From assembly GCA_021613535.1 (NCBI GenBank), contig CP075495.1, positions 11,160,001 to 11,224,000 of the forward strand: a stretch of DNA of 64,000 nt, written 5' to 3'. The DNA is from Adineta vaga (taxonomy: Eukaryota; Rotifera). The translations under genes and the position numbers were made by a program. This document shows positions 36,723 through 50,600 of the stretch, piece by piece (the first letter of the stretch is position 1; every line of letters starts with the position of its first letter). The notes below the pieces were generated by a model. It was not told the DNA's origin. It saw nothing but the letters and a program-made list of their open reading frames with translations, and did no database searches.

Positions 36723-38180
36723 CTAAGATACCGATGATTGAAGCTGATTAATAGCTCGTTGAATTTCATCAATATCGTCGCTTTGTTTTTCTAACTCTTT
36801 TCGAATATGAAGTGCTTTTTCTAATAATTCAAGAGCTTGTTGTTTTCTTCGATGCACCATATGAATAAGAGCTGAACGAAATGCATATGTTGCCCAATCA
36901 AGTGTATTATCCGGTGTACATATCATGGCATTTTGAAAACTTTCTAAAGCACCATATAAATCACCCTTATCTGCTAATGATGTTGCTAATCGAGCATGAC
37001 CATAAGCAGTTTCAATCTGTTCGTTCATTGGTGTTAATGCAATTGAAAGACCAGCTAAATTCGATGCGATCGTTTCATCATTTTCCACCGTTCCCTTACG
37101 TTTACTAACAACACGTCGAATAGAACAACGATTTTTCGCTTTATAAGTTAATAATAATTGTTCGATTTCATCATCTGTTTTGCGATCAAATGGCTTTTGT
37201 TGTGCACGATTATGTTGAAGGACATCAAGTACACTTGGTCGCATTTCTTGACCTCCATCAACATCAGCTTTACATTGTTGAAGTAATTTTTCGACGAGTT
37301 TTAAATTACGACGCGCAACAGCATAATGTAGACAAGTATCGCCAAATTTATCCTAAAAAGAAAAACAGTCTTATAGAATCATATATCATGATGAAATTTA
37401 ATAGAAATTACTTCTAAATTACAATTATTAATATTCATTTCAATTAAATAATCTAAGCATTTTAAAGATTCATGTTGACATGCTAGCATAAAGACAGTTA
37501 AACCATTTCTTTCTGTTAGAACTAATGCACGGCAACATTGTTCATGTATCTTCGTGATTTGTTCGTCAGGAATGGGTTTTACTTGCGGATGAAATCGAAG
37601 TGTCAATGCTTTGAGCATTTCGACGTCATCCCTTTCCACAGCATAATGAGCGGCTGTATAACCGTCATAATCCTGTGCACAAGTGTCACATCCCCGTAAC
37701 AACAAGAGACGAACCCAAATATATTGATAAGCATGAATGACCAATATGTGTAGTACGGACTAAGAAAAAGAGATCAAATTAACAAACAAAAAAGATATAC
37801 TTTTTCATGGATAAAAATTTCTTACCTGGCCATGATCATTTCTCATTCGAATGATATCATTATGATAGATATCTAATGAACGGCGGAATGCATCAAAATT
37901 CCCGTGCCTGAGCATGGAGAATATATCTGAGGGCACGTTTGTTGGTGGTGAATAGAGTATAGATCCACATACACTCTGATGGTATACTTGTGTATTTGGA
38001 TTATTAGTTGTTGTGGTGGCTTGAATTAAGTGATTAACATCTGACGAGAGAATTCGATCTGCAACGGACATGTGATGATCTAAGAATAAAACAAGTGTTC
38101 ATCTATTTAATCGAAATAAAGTTCTTACCTTCGTTTGATTGGCTTTCATTATTATCGAAGCGCAAACGCTTATGTTCCAT
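36723..38180 (-). CDS. Ankyrin-repeat protein with a TPR-like C-terminal helical region
   Basis: Four exons join in frame from ATG 38180 (MEHKRLRFDNNESQSNE). Ankyrin-type units are visible: SVLHILVIHAYQYIWVRLLL, then DYDGYTAAHYAVERDDVEML, then NGLTVFMLACQHESLKCLDY and DKFGDTCLHYAVARRNLKLV. A polar linker follows. The last 100 residues are helical, with ARLATSLADKGDLYGALESF and ALIHMVHRRKQQALELLEKA, which resemble two TPR-like hairpins. No signal peptide or membrane segment is present. It is probably a cytosolic or nuclear adaptor. No orthologue was recognised. Confidence 0.75.
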
Positions 38181-39662
38181 CTGTTCTGAAGCAAGTAAAA
38201 AAAAGAAAGAGAAAAAAGAAAGAGAAAAAGGAAGAAAAAAAAATCAATCGTGTTGTACCTCCTCCACAATTAAAACATGGTATTACCCCCAAAAAATTTC
38301 ATTTTTCTCGCTTTCGATTTTTTTCTAATCATGTGCGGTTAACTTTATACAGAATTCTATTTTATGAATTGTTTATATATACCAAACAACATCTATCAAT
38401 GATTCATTTCAAATGGGATTTCACTTAATAGGAGAGAATAGGAAAATCCAAATGATGTAATATGGGTAAATACAAAGGACAATAAAAAAGAACACATTCT
38501 GATTCATTTCAATAGAAATGGCTATGACTAATGAGATAACTAATACAACTAAATTTTACAAATATAACGCATCGTAATTAAAGGTGTTTCCTTTTGATTT
38601 ATCCTACGATTAAATATTTTAGTCAAACGTCACATGCTGTCTTAATTTAATATGACATATTCTAGTTATCATATAGCTAGAAGCTGTTTTTATGGAGAAA
38701 CTATTGAAAATATTTTGATGAAAAATAGAACATGAATGTTTGCTCTTTTTTTTAACGATAAGCTTTCTATCGATTTTGTTCTTATTGTCCTTTGTCTTTT
38801 TTCTTTTCATTGATCGGTTGTAAGTAAAGAGAAAAAAACGTCAATGGTTGTTCGCTAAATGTTATATGCTATCGGCAGGAGTGAAAAAAAAAGAGGAACT
38901 GCAGAAAGAAAAAAAAACATTTTTCGTCAGGTTTAGCAAATATTTTGATAAGAATCTCGACCGTTTAATCATTATTTTTTCGTCATATTTCACTTCCTTT
39001 CTTTCTTTTTGAACTTCGAATGTCAGCCTCTATTGACGAGAGAAACATTCGAATTTGGTTTTGATGTCGTATCTCATTACCTTATCAATTACATGAAAAT
39101 GATGTGCTTTTTTACCTTGAATTCAAATGTACTTTTCAATGCGAAAAAGATATAATTGACGTATAATTTTACTCTACAGGTTACTTATTCGCAACGATTG
39201 ACGTGTACCTCATTATTTATCTGAGCTTGAAAAATAACGACCAAGGAAAAATCAAAGCAAAATATCTTCCATGTGATTAAATATCATCTTTCTATAACAG
39301 AAGCATTTAAAAGAAGAAAGAAAAAAGGAAGTATTTTCAAGCTATCATGACGCTTCTTTTTTTTCCCTTTTGACATCTAATAATGAATAATCGTTATAAA
39401 CAAGAGGAAAAAACACGATAAGTTTGAAGTATGGAAGCACAAATACAGTGAGAGTGAGAATGAGAAAGGAAGATAATAAACAAAAACAATGCACAATAAA
39501 GACAAGAAAAAAAAATTTCACAATGAATAGATGTAGAATACAGCTGTTATAGGCAAAAATAAGCCTGAGTAAATGAGTGAAATAAATAAGTTTATCTGGT
39601 ACGTTTATATTGCACACGTACAAAACTAAACACACACTCACGAATAAATATTCTCATCATCA
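38181..39662. other. Intergenic region
   Basis: About 1.5 kb upstream of the ankyrin gene and downstream of the forkhead gene. It contains purine-rich and T-rich tracts (AAAGAAAGAG near 38200) and only low-complexity ORFs. Confidence 0.55.
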
Positions 39663-42600
39663 TCATCGGGAGAGAGAGAGATCAAGTACACCTTCAATTA
39701 GTGTTGCTTTCGTAGTTACAGTTTCTTCTTTATTTTCAATTGAAGTTGTTCTTTCATATGTATCTTCAAATGAAGATGAACGATTCGGACCAAGAGATAA
39801 ATCAAGTGGTTGTTGATTAGTTGGAGGTGATAATGGTGGTAACACATTAGCTTGACGTAATAGTTTTAAATCATGTTCAATAATTCGTCGATTAATACGA
39901 GTATTCGGACGATGAGACGGTAATTGAAGTGCGAGACGTTTCTTGGGTGGTGAGCTTTTTCGACGATTTTTCGAATGATTACGAGCTGCAGCTTGAGCAC
40001 GAGTTGTTATGATCGATTTACGTCCTGAACGCATTATGGAACTACTGTCACGTTCATCATCAACGTCTGCACCCTCTTCGTTTTCGTCTTCGTCTTCTTC
40101 TTCTTCTCCTTCTTCTTCACTTTCATCACTCGATGGATCATCTATAATTTATGACAAAAATTTAATTTTAAATAAAAAAGTATTAATTACTGATACCGTA
40201 CCGTATTCAATTGAATCTGTAGATCTCGTTTTTTCAAGTGGTAAGTGTTTTCTTGACGAATTTTTCGCTTTTTCGGATTGAAGTAAATAATTATGATCCA
40301 TACTGGGACATGGTGTTACAACTGTTGGTACTTTTGATGAACGAGTTTCAGAATTGGACCTATTGAAAATAAGTAAGATAATCTTACAACGAAACTATTC
40401 AACGTATCCATCTGACCTAGTGCACAACTATATCAGAATGAAAGCTAAATAAGTAAATTATTATGAATAGAGTGAAAGTGAACTCATTTAGATCCAAACT
40501 ATTTCTTTACTGAATTGAGTTCATGTGAACTGTTATATTAGATTATTTTCGAAACAGAAAGACATGTTTTAAATCTCTTCCACATCTTCCTCTGTCATAC
40601 AATGAATAAAACATTTAAATGCTGAAATCAGTCTGGTGTAATACCTGTAAAATATCTCTAGTTAATACGCAAGATCATCGAATGAGAGTGAACAAGTGTA
40701 CATAGTCTACTCAGGTACATCTGAAAGAGTAATGAATATATGAAAAGACGGTGATATGTGCTTTTTTTCCACTATGAAACTAGTTTTAGAGTTAAATTGA
40801 AGAGAATCGTTATACCCTCTATTTGGTGTTGATGTTTTGGGTTCAACATCTGAAGAACGATGATGTCGACGTTTATGTCGTTTGAGTATTTTTGATGTCC
40901 ATGGAGATGTTGATAAACGACGTTTTCCATCATTATCTATTATAGTGATATATACAAATAGAGAACAAAAATATTCTTTTTCTATTACCTTTAACAGATA
41001 GTCGTCGACCTGATGATGAAGAAGAACGAGGACGTTTACGACCTAAGAAATAAATAAAGCATACATTATATATATAGATGGATAGATATAGAGAGAGATG
41101 AGCAATCTGTCAAGACCTATGCTCTCTCACTCTTGATGAATGCTGTCGTCACCGACACCTTGAATAACGGAACTATTTTCTACAATTATTATTCGGTTTG
41201 GAAAATTTTTTTCAATGAATAATTTATAAAATCGTTTGATTTCATTCAATCTAGGATGTGTTTCATTAACTGAGATACTCTAGAAATTTTCATCTATCAA
41301 ATATGAGTAGGATTTCTCTCTCTATTGATAGTTTACGTTGTCACGCAACATTTTTAAGATGATGATTCTTATTTATATAATAGATAGCAGAAGTTTCGAC
41401 GGGTGCTTAATTTAAAATGTTACGCACATATTTGTACATTAGATATATTGTCCTATATAGCTGACAATTTGAAACCAATTGAGAGCATCTTATCTGTCAT
41501 CGAATTCAATCAAGGACAAAACAATCTAGATATTTCGATATGTATATCCATAACAGTTTTAAACTTTACCTAATGTTAAACTTCGATGACGTTTACCAAC
41601 ACTACTTGAATCTGCTTCATCACCTTCTTCACCTACGTTTTCTTCACAAAGACGTTCATAAAGTCGTGGAAGAACTAATAACAATCATAAAATTATCGAT
41701 AATAAACAATCATCCAATATGTCTATATTCACCTTTTGTTTTCACTGTTGCTTTTGGTGCAAAGTTGCTTACAATCGATTGAGTTGAACGATTGCCTTCT
41801 CTGAAAATGATAAACAAATATACATAATATTAGATAAAATGCAGAAAATTATTTTTACAATTGATCATCATGTCGATTAGTTGCAGCTTCTGATAAAGTT
41901 CTACGAAGAAAAAGAAAATGAATGAATCAATTAAAGATTATATTTCATCAATTTTAATTCTTTACTTATTTGTTGTTGCTGATTGTGCTGGTGGAATTGT
42001 TAAATAAGATTTAGTTAATAATGGTCGATAATATGGATCAATTGTCCAAAGAGAACGAGATTTTAATAAATCACGTTTTGTTTTAACGAAACATGGAATT
42101 GTAATTAATGCTTGTCTTAAAAGATTTTTCCATCCACGTTTATTGGTTATTTGTTTTGTATTTAATTGAGCATATTCATATAATTGTTTAATTGTTAATG
42201 ACCATGATAGATGTTTTTCATCACGTTTTGAATAGAGTGCAAGAAATATGAGTATACCAAATGATGTTGTCGTAATTTTCGTACTTTCATGATCATAAGA
42301 TTTTAATTCACAGATTAATTTAGCTAAACGATCTTCATCATTATTATTTGATTCCTGTTGTTGTTGCTGCTGCTGTTGTTCAGATGATAATGGAAGCTTT
42401 TCATTTGAATCTTTTTCTTTTGTTTCATTGGAATTTAAATCATCTTTGAATTCTTTCAATTTAAATGTATTTAACCATTTTAATTCAGTTAAATCATCAG
42501 ATACGGAAACTTTTTGAGTATGATTCGTTTTGACAGGTGATGAACTTGCTAATGATGCAAAACATGAACGACTTAAATACGGTTTAATTGGTGTTGAACG

Positions 42601-42816
42601 TGTGTTTGGATTTGAAATAATGAGTTTTTTTTCCTGTGGTAATTGAGTAAAACGTGCTAGAAGACTTCCATCCATAGAACTATCTTCATCATCACTAATG
42701 CTCGATGTAACACGTGTAATTTTTCCTGCTTGTGAACGTAAAAAGGAATTCACATCAGATTGAGTTGCAACAGTAAATAGACTCGCCGAGTCACATTCAT
42801 CATCTTCATTAGACAT
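39663..42816 (-). CDS. Divergent forkhead (FoxN-like) protein with PLDLS motif
   Basis: About eight exons join in frame from ATG 42816. The first exon has an acidic Ser-rich start, a poly-Gln run (about 42357-42381) and a winged-helix domain: FGILIFLALYSKRDEKHLSW, IKQLYEYAQLNTKQITNKRG, WKNLLRQALITIPCFVKTKR, SLWTIDPYYRPLL. These match forkhead helices 1-3 and wing 1, closest to FoxN by eye (compare the family's SLWC(I/V)DPEY). The recognition helix, normally WKNSVRHNLSLN, reads WKNLLRQALITI: the invariant His and Ser are gone. Later exons are basic/Ser-rich (GRKRPRSSSSSGRRLSVK) with an acidic run. Near the C-terminus, QQPLDLSLG and VLDLSLSR resemble CtBP-binding PxDLS motifs, which suggests repression. 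DNA binding may be altered. Confidence 0.68.
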
Positions 42817-43854
42817 AATTAATTTATCTAGAAAAAAATAAAAATTACTATATATCAGAATCAGATCGGATTCATTTGAAATAATGTGACCTTTCTTTCT
42901 CTCTTTCGTCCCATTTATTCATTAATCGAGGAAGAAAAGAAAAGTCATTCACTTGACGATGATGCCATTTTGTTGTGATGTGTAAGCCTATTGATAAGGT
43001 TATGTGAATTTTATCATCTAATTTGCACTTCTTTTATTTTTCAGATTTACAGTCGAAAAATAAGATTTATTATAATAGTTGATTCGAAAATAAATCAAAT
43101 CAATCAGATTTGAGTGACATCTAGAGAATCAATGATTAGAACAAATTTTGGGTATTTACGTCTAACAGACGATATCGCATATCGGATAAGTACAATGAAA
43201 AGATTCTACACTGATTCGGTGAATATTGCTACAATTCAATTCTGTATGAGAAAATTCACGTTGTTGATGGTTATTTCCGTATACAGAATCCTATATACTG
43301 TATGATGAGTTGATCAACTCTAGATAAATCAGATAGTTACAAAATGAATAGTAACATTTTAGTAAGTCTAGAACGCAACGAAATCAATATCACAATGGTT
43401 TATCAAAAGATCGATGGATACATCACAGAAGAAAAACAAACCATATTTATTACAGATTCTTTCAATGGGCTTACTACCCTGTATTTATATAATTTAATGA
43501 ATTTTGTAACAAAAAAAGAACTTTCTCTTTTCTATTTTGAATATCATCTTTTAGAATATAATTTCTTAGAACAGATTATATAGTAATTTTCATATTTTAT
43601 TTACCCCTTCTTTAGTTAGTGAATACAACATATACAAAGAAGCAAATGGAAAAAACGAAAGTAATGAATACAGAAAAAAAACTGAAAACGAACAAAACAA
43701 CATTCTGATGAGGTGTTTCTATTTTCTTTTTTTATATAGCTAACTACAATATATGATGATTATGTACACACTAAATGATTTTCGATTGTTTTCTAAGAAT
43801 CATCGGAATCATTGTTATATACGTAGATATACGTGGGTATATATTGATATTGAA
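42817..43854. other. Intergenic region
   Basis: About 1 kb between the forkhead start and the HMG stop. Two plus-strand ORFs of 63 and 79 codons lie here, but neither has a recognisable domain, splice context or neighbour in frame. They are treated as chance ORFs. Confidence 0.5.
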
Positions 43855-44121
43855 TTATTTGCCACCACCTTGTTGTTTATAAGCAGCAATTTCTCGATCA
43901 TAGCGTTCTTTTGCTTGCCGAGCTTTTTCTTCATAATGACGTTTTTTCTCTTCACCTATTGAACGCCATCGTTCACCAATAAGTTTAGCAATATCAGCAA
44001 CTGATAATGATGGGTTATCTTTTTTTATTTTTGGTCGTTCATCTTGTGAAAACAAGAAAAATGTTGATAATGGTCGTTTAGGAGCATTTGGATCTTTTGG
44101 TGATTTACTAACACGAGGCAT
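43855..44121 (-). CDS. Single HMG-box chromatin protein
   Basis: An intronless ORF of 88 residues consisting almost entirely of one HMG box: PKDPNAPKRPLSTFFLFSQD, SVADIAKLIGERWRSIGEEK, YEEKARQAKERYDREIAAYK. The N-terminal Lys/Arg residues and the KRP motif are typical of sequence-independent DNA benders such as NHP6, HMGD or the HMGB A/B boxes. There is no second box and no acidic tail, so it resembles the single-box class. It would bend DNA in chromatin. A conserved Phe/Trp/Tyr core is present. It may have a 5' UTR intron, because the upstream region is long and non-coding. Confidence 0.93.
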   Translation of the reverse strand: MPRVSKSPKDPNAPKRPLSTFFLFSQDERPKIKKDNPSLSVADIAKLIGERWRSIGEEKKRHYEEKARQAKERYDREIAAYKQQGGGK

Positions 44122-44354
44122 TATCTAAAGAGAAATTAAAAGTTAGCAATTTAAATTCGCGCTTAACTAGATCATTATAGATTGATAAAAGTCTTATTTT
44201 AATTAAGGAAACTAATTAGTTAATTTTAAAACTAAGTAGATATATCTAGAAAATTCTTCTTCTCTTTAAAAATGTCTTCTTTAAAAAGTAGATGTCGTAA
44301 TAATCGGGTAGAAAATATGTGTATGTATATATAAATATATATATACTGCTTGGT

Positions 44355-44381
44355 TTGCTTGCTTGCTTACTTACTTGCTTA

Positions 44382-44413
<32 letters not shown>
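44355..44413. repeat. (CTTG)n/(CTTA)n microsatellite
   Basis: About fifteen four-base units, mostly CTTG with interspersed CTTA, located 230 bp upstream of the HMG-box start codon on its 5' side. Smaller copies of the same units recur near 44690-44705. Confidence 0.9.
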
Positions 44414-44414
<1 letters not shown>

Positions 44415-47237
44415 CTTTTGCACAGTGTGCGCGTCAGTCAGTCAGCAATAGCAGTATATGCGTTTGTGTATGTGTGTGTGCGTATAGAGCGGTAGTGGTA
44501 GTGAATAGAAAAGGAGAGAAGAAACTATGTGAAAGAGCAACAGCGAGTGTGTGTGTGTCTGCCTTTTCTTTCCTTTTGCTTAACGTTGTATATATCGTCG
44601 TCGGGCATGCAATGTCTTGTGTGAGAGCAAGCGCAAACACATAGACAGACAAGGCACATATTTTCTTTCCTTTCTGTTGCACGCTGCTGCTTACTTGCTT
44701 ACTTGCGTGTGCTTATGGTAAAAAGAGAAGCAAAAGAGAAAGAAAGAAGAAAGATAGAAAGAATAAATTCTTGCTACCCTCATTGCCTTTGCGAGTGGCA
44801 TATATATATATACATGCATGCTTATGATGACTAACGTTCATTGTTTGTAGACGAGAGTACAAGGCAAGTAGCAGCCGATTCGATTTCCTTCTTATTTCTC
44901 CCGCTGTTGCCGTTATTGCCTGCTACAGCGATTCAAATGACAACGACAATCTAGTGCAGAAATAGTAGAGAAAGAAAACGACATCAATGGCAGCAACAGC
45001 AATTGAGAGAAGAGAAGAAGGAAAAAACGACAACGTCACCGTTATTTGTCAGGCAGTGATGACATCAGAAAGTGTGCATATTTGCTTCAAAAGATTCTCC
45101 GATAAGAGAAAATGTATAGTTAAAAATCAATAATAAAAATATCGATTGTATTCATTAAATTTTCAATTTTTGTTTCAAAATAGATGTTCTTTTCTTCGAG
45201 ATAAAGCTATTTTTTTACAAGAATATCATAAAATGAAGTCAATATTGATACTCAAATTCATGCAATTCTCATCATGATGAATTTGCTCAAACGATACTAC
45301 ATGTTTACATCAGTTAATTCATAGTTACAATTGCATGAAAGTAATAGACTAAAGAAAATATGTAGCTCAGCGTGATATCGATTTGAAAACACAACGCTAC
45401 AGTAGTTAATATCATCCAAATTGGAACAGTTATCCATGTGACAAAAGATGATTGTTTTTGCATCAGATCAAACGTGAAGAAACTCAATTTTGGAGAATTG
45501 TTTTTCAAATTATTATTATATAACTGAATTGCAATCTCAAAACAACATAATCTATTGACAAGTAGATCTGATAGAGAAAAGACGTTTAAACATGAAATTG
45601 TATACTGTCAAAATCGATCTATGTGATAAACAGTTCATAAATAATCATAGTCGATGTTGTAGACGCTCTATATATACGACGAGAGTTTGATCAATCGATT
45701 TAAATCAAAATAATATCATTTGAAAAACGAGATAGATCTATTTATGTTGAATTTTAAATCCTATACGTAAGTATTTGAGTAGATTTTAAATAGAGACAAA
45801 AATGAAATTATATATATAATGAATGGTCAAAAAAAAGTGAATGAAATATTTATTTATCTGACATTTTGATCAATTTTGCTTTTTCATGATAGAATCTAAA
45901 GTTCTTTTTCCATTCACTCATACGTTTTGAATTTTGATCATTGAACAAGAATTTCGAAGAATGAAAGAAAAAGAAGAAGAAGAAAACTTGACGTTTATTT
46001 CAATGATTTTATTCTTATCTTGTAATTTGTAGTCTTTCAACCTTTTGCTTTATTAACATTTCGATCCTTGTCAAACATGAAGGTCTCATTAACTATCTGA
46101 TGATTAATATTTTCTAACCTTAATAGTAGAAATAATATATGTGTATACATTCATTTCAAATGATCAATTCAGTCCCAGTTTGAATGACGTTAACTTTTTT
46201 AATATCTAATGTTAACTAAAACTGACAATGATTAATGATGTATTTTTTTCGATCGAATCAATGAAATAAAAGAAAATGAGAAAATCTCATACATAATGTG
46301 TTTTTCTTGTCGAATAAATTCAATATCAAACGATTTGAATCTCATCAAAATGCACCTGTTCATTGCCATGATATTATATAAACACATTAATTATCACTTT
46401 TAAATTTCACATTTTCGTTTTTACCACTTCTGCAATCAAGGTTTTCCTTGTCATATCACCATTCTTCTTCATATCATATGTATAAATTTCAAAACTCATC
46501 GACGTGAAAAATTTTTCTTCACTAATGTTCTTACTTATTCTTAATATATACGAAGATGTTCACCTACATATATGTGCATGCATATATATATATATATCAT
46601 ATGATCTATATTTTTATATTGAATCATTGATATACAATCATTTGAATGCATCTATATGACGTTTAGAAGGGTTATGAGTATAGATGAAATGGGTACAATA
46701 TACAAAGATGTCTCGCCATTATCTTACATATAAGAGCATGAAATGCTTGTATATTCGTTCGATTCATTCAATAAATGTTTCAATTTAAGATATGGTCGGT
46801 ATGAAGCTGATTGCTGTACGCTTTTCTTTTTCTTCTTTCTCTGTGTCCCTCTCTTCCTTCATTGATGATAGATCATTTTCGCATTGTACATCATTCGGTT
46901 TGAACGATGATTATCGTCAAAAACGAAAGAGAAAGAGAGAAAAAACGTAGATGTTCAATCAGGCAGAACCTCGAAAAAAAGCGAAAAAGAAGAAAAGAAA
47001 TTTCGTTCAAATAAGGAAGAAGAAGAAGAAGAAGAGCGACTCACCAACGATAAACGAATGGTATGTACGATCATTAGAGATAAAAAGGACGAATTTCATA
47101 AGAACATTTTCAATTTATATATGCATTTTTTTATACATATAAAAAAAAGATTTCTTTCTCCTTCATCAATTTTTAATGGTAAAGGAAATAAAGCATTCAT
47201 TCAACTGATATAAGTGATGACATACTTGCTGTTACTT

Positions 47238-47268
47238 TCTCTCTCTCTCTCTCTCTTCCTCTCTCTTC
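47238..47268. repeat. (CT)n microsatellite
   Basis: Interrupted CT dinucleotide run in the non-coding region, about 370 bp upstream of the start of the large unknown gene. Confidence 0.85.
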
Positions 47269-47633
47269 CGCCCCTACTGTCCCTCTCTTAGTATCTATCA
47301 AAATGACTTTGAATAAAAATATTAGTCATCATATGGACATTTCAATATAGATACATATGAGAGAAAAAAAATAATTTTAACGAAAAGATTCATTCAATAA
47401 TGTCCTTGAGCATTATGTATCCGATGACAGTATGTGTATATATATTTTTCTTGCATCTTTTCTTGTCTTTTACCTTTCAATTCAGTCGTCCGGAACATGT
47501 CTTCTATTATTTTATATAGTATATATCTACCTACATAAGAACGCATCTATTTGCTCTTTGACATTATTATGTACTAATAATAAGTATACATTGTTCAACT
47601 AGTCTTTTATTTGTTCTTTTTCTCCCTTGTCAA

Positions 47634-50600
47634 ATGGCACCTAAAGATTTTGTCAATATTGATCGGGTATGTAGAAAAAGGATTTATTCTATATGAATGT
47701 GAAGTGTTAATCTCATGTGACTTTCTCGCAGTTTTCTCTTCTTCTTTTTTTCTGTATAAAATCAATCGATTGAATTGAGAATAAACATTGAAGAAGACTA
47801 TAAGAATAGGGCGTAGAACCATAGCTAAGTAAGAAGATAAAGAAAATGACGATGATGATCGGATGAAGTCAAGATATGTTTGAATGAATGATGAAATTTT
47901 CCTTTTAGACTTATTTCAATTCTCATTTAATACAAATGGATTTTGAACGTGAAGAAGATGATGAAATGAATATACCTGTATGTATGAAATCTTTTATTTG
48001 AATACAAAATCGAAATTTTTCTCCTTTTAGAATATTGAACGTGCATCGTCTATTGATTCTCTAGAACAATTTGATTTAATTTCAAGTCCAAATGAAAGCC
48101 TTCAATTGATAAGTGGATCTCACAAATGGCTGAATCGAAATGATAATCTTCGTGTTGATAAATTTATTGATAGTTATCATCCAATCGATTTTCTTATTCA
48201 TAGTTCTGATGATAATGATTCAATGTATCGTAAGGTTTTATCAATGAACGATATTGAAATAATTTTTAAAACTGATTTCGAAAACGAGGAGGAAAATGAT
48301 AGTGATGAGTCGAATCTAAGTCATATGGATGTATCTTTGAATCATTTTGATGTACAACTTCAAGTGAATCATGGTCACTTACAACCGGCTACTCGTTATG
48401 GAGTTTTCTCCTCGATTCTAAATAATAATTATTCAATTGAAAAGATTAGTTTATTTAAAACTAATCAATCTTCTCAAACAAATGAAATGGATATGGATAA
48501 TGACGAGAATCATTATGGAACTACGAATGGATATACACAACATCGAAATGATAATAATAATAATAATAATAATAATGATGACGACGAATCACATCGAAGA
48601 TATCGTCGAACGAATGGTTCGCCGAATAATCATGAAAATGGAAATGGTAATGAAAATGGAGGCAATCCAAATAGAAATAATAATAATTCAAGAAGGTATG
48701 TTTAGTTCACTTAATGAGAAGCGATTTATTTTGAAACGATATGAAGTACTAAATATCATTAATAGATGCTCTTTTGGATTTCATTTTGAGTATAGCTATT
48801 TGCCATTGATTTTACACCTATTCATTACTAATGAAATTTGTATAAAACCGTAAAATTGTTTAATTAGAACGAAAAATATACGTAATATCAATGGACGTAC
48901 TAGAAGAAAAGGAGACATTGAAACTTGTTTAGATGTTTTCGGTATTTCAGATGCAACAAAAATAGGTTTGTTTTACTTACCTATATTTTTCCTACGCCTA
49001 AATATCATAATGATTTTCTGGAAAACATTTGAAGGATGTCTAACAAAACACATTTTGCAAAACGAGAATAATTGAATTCTAATGACTAGACAGTATATCA
49101 ATTCCGTTAGTTCTTCATGCATCTAGAGAAAATTCGAAATATTGTTGACAAATATTTATGCAATTGATCATGAATTTCTATCAAGGTAGTAGAGGCAACA
49201 ACAATGATTGAATAATTTTTTTCTTTGTTATTGCATAATATTGATATGTCATTGTTATTGTGTTATTGACTTAGGATGAAAAATACTCAATTCATATTTT
49301 CGTATGAAATGAAATTGAAATAGATTTTGTTTTTTTTATCCTATTAATTATTATTTGAACAAATATGATTTATTTCTTAGATCGAACGATGAAGATAATG
49401 ATGATGATGATGATGGTAGTGATGAAAATAATGATAATGATGACAAAGATCACAGCGATGAAGGTGATACGGATGATGAAAGTGATGAAATGATTGCTCG
49501 ACGATTAGGTTTCATTCCATTAGATAATGAAACAGTTAATCTAATTGGTCGTTTACGTCATTTATCAAATAAACAATTATTTGATCGACGAGATTTTGAA
49601 GTTCTTCAATCATTAATCGATGAATTAATTCGTCTACAACATTTAGAAACCTTTTCTAAAGAACAATTAAAACGAGTAATTCATTATTTAAAATTATATC
49701 GTCCATTACAAACAAGATCTCGTGCATTAATTTTTCTTCAAGAACGTATACCACGACGTGCTGTGAAATATAATGTTATATCAGCTAAAGCCGAAAAGAA
49801 TTCAAATGTATTTAATATTTGGCGTGAACGTGAACGACGTGCTCGATTAGATTCAAAAGATAGTTTAGAAGAAGAAGGACAGAATACGAGTGGACAACTA
49901 CGTGATGTGATTGAAATTAATAATCCAACTCCACCAATTCTTCTATCAACAACTTATTCTTCTACTCCACAAGTAACATCCAAAGTTAAACAAATGGCAA
50001 AAGATATCGATACACGAACAGGAACAGCACGTTCAGAAATTAACTTACGAACAGGTGAACGATTTAGTGATCATGCATATTTAACAAGAAGTTCATCACC
50101 AACATATCCAGGACTCGTTTCAGTTGCACTCTATGATGTGAAATCAGCGAATACAAGTGAAGGTAACTTATTTAGTGGATAGAAATTTTATTCTCTTATT
50201 TCTTCTATAGTTTTATCTAACGAAAGTCTTAATGAAAATCGTTTACGTCCAAAAACATATCTGAATACATCGAGTTCTGTATCACCGACACCATCGGATC
50301 AAAGTCGTGTACGACAAATGATTGTTCGTCTTGAATCATCAACATCATCACCAAGTTCGAAAGTTGAAAGAAAAGTTTCCATTAAAAAACCATTGCATGA
50401 CGATCATTCTGATGGTTCACCAAGTTTAACATCATCACCACCGATCAAACGTATTGCAAGAAGAGAATATAATGAAAAACTATTAATTAATTCAAATGAA
50501 ACAAGCAGAAATGAAGATGGATTTGTCTATCAAATTAATGAATCTAATGATGATGTTTTTCTTGACAATCATAGTATATCGAATGGAATTAAATTTGAAT

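Larger units (their letters stand above)
44122..47633. other. Long non-coding region between HMG box gene and large unknown gene
   Basis: About 3.5 kb with divergent genes on either side, so it holds both promoters. It contains a CTTG/CTTA microsatellite (44355-44413), (GT)n and (TA)n runs and purine-rich stretches. It looks like regulatory or 5' UTR-intron sequence. Local ORFs are low-complexity and rejected. Confidence 0.55.

Noticed and set aside
43114-43583. Two plus-strand ORFs of 63 and 79 codons
   Set aside because: No domain, no codon pattern beyond chance in AT-rich DNA, and no supporting neighbours.
44363-44682. ORFs over the CTTG repeat on both strands
   Set aside because: They are translations of microsatellites (Leu-Ala-Cys repeats) and not real proteins.
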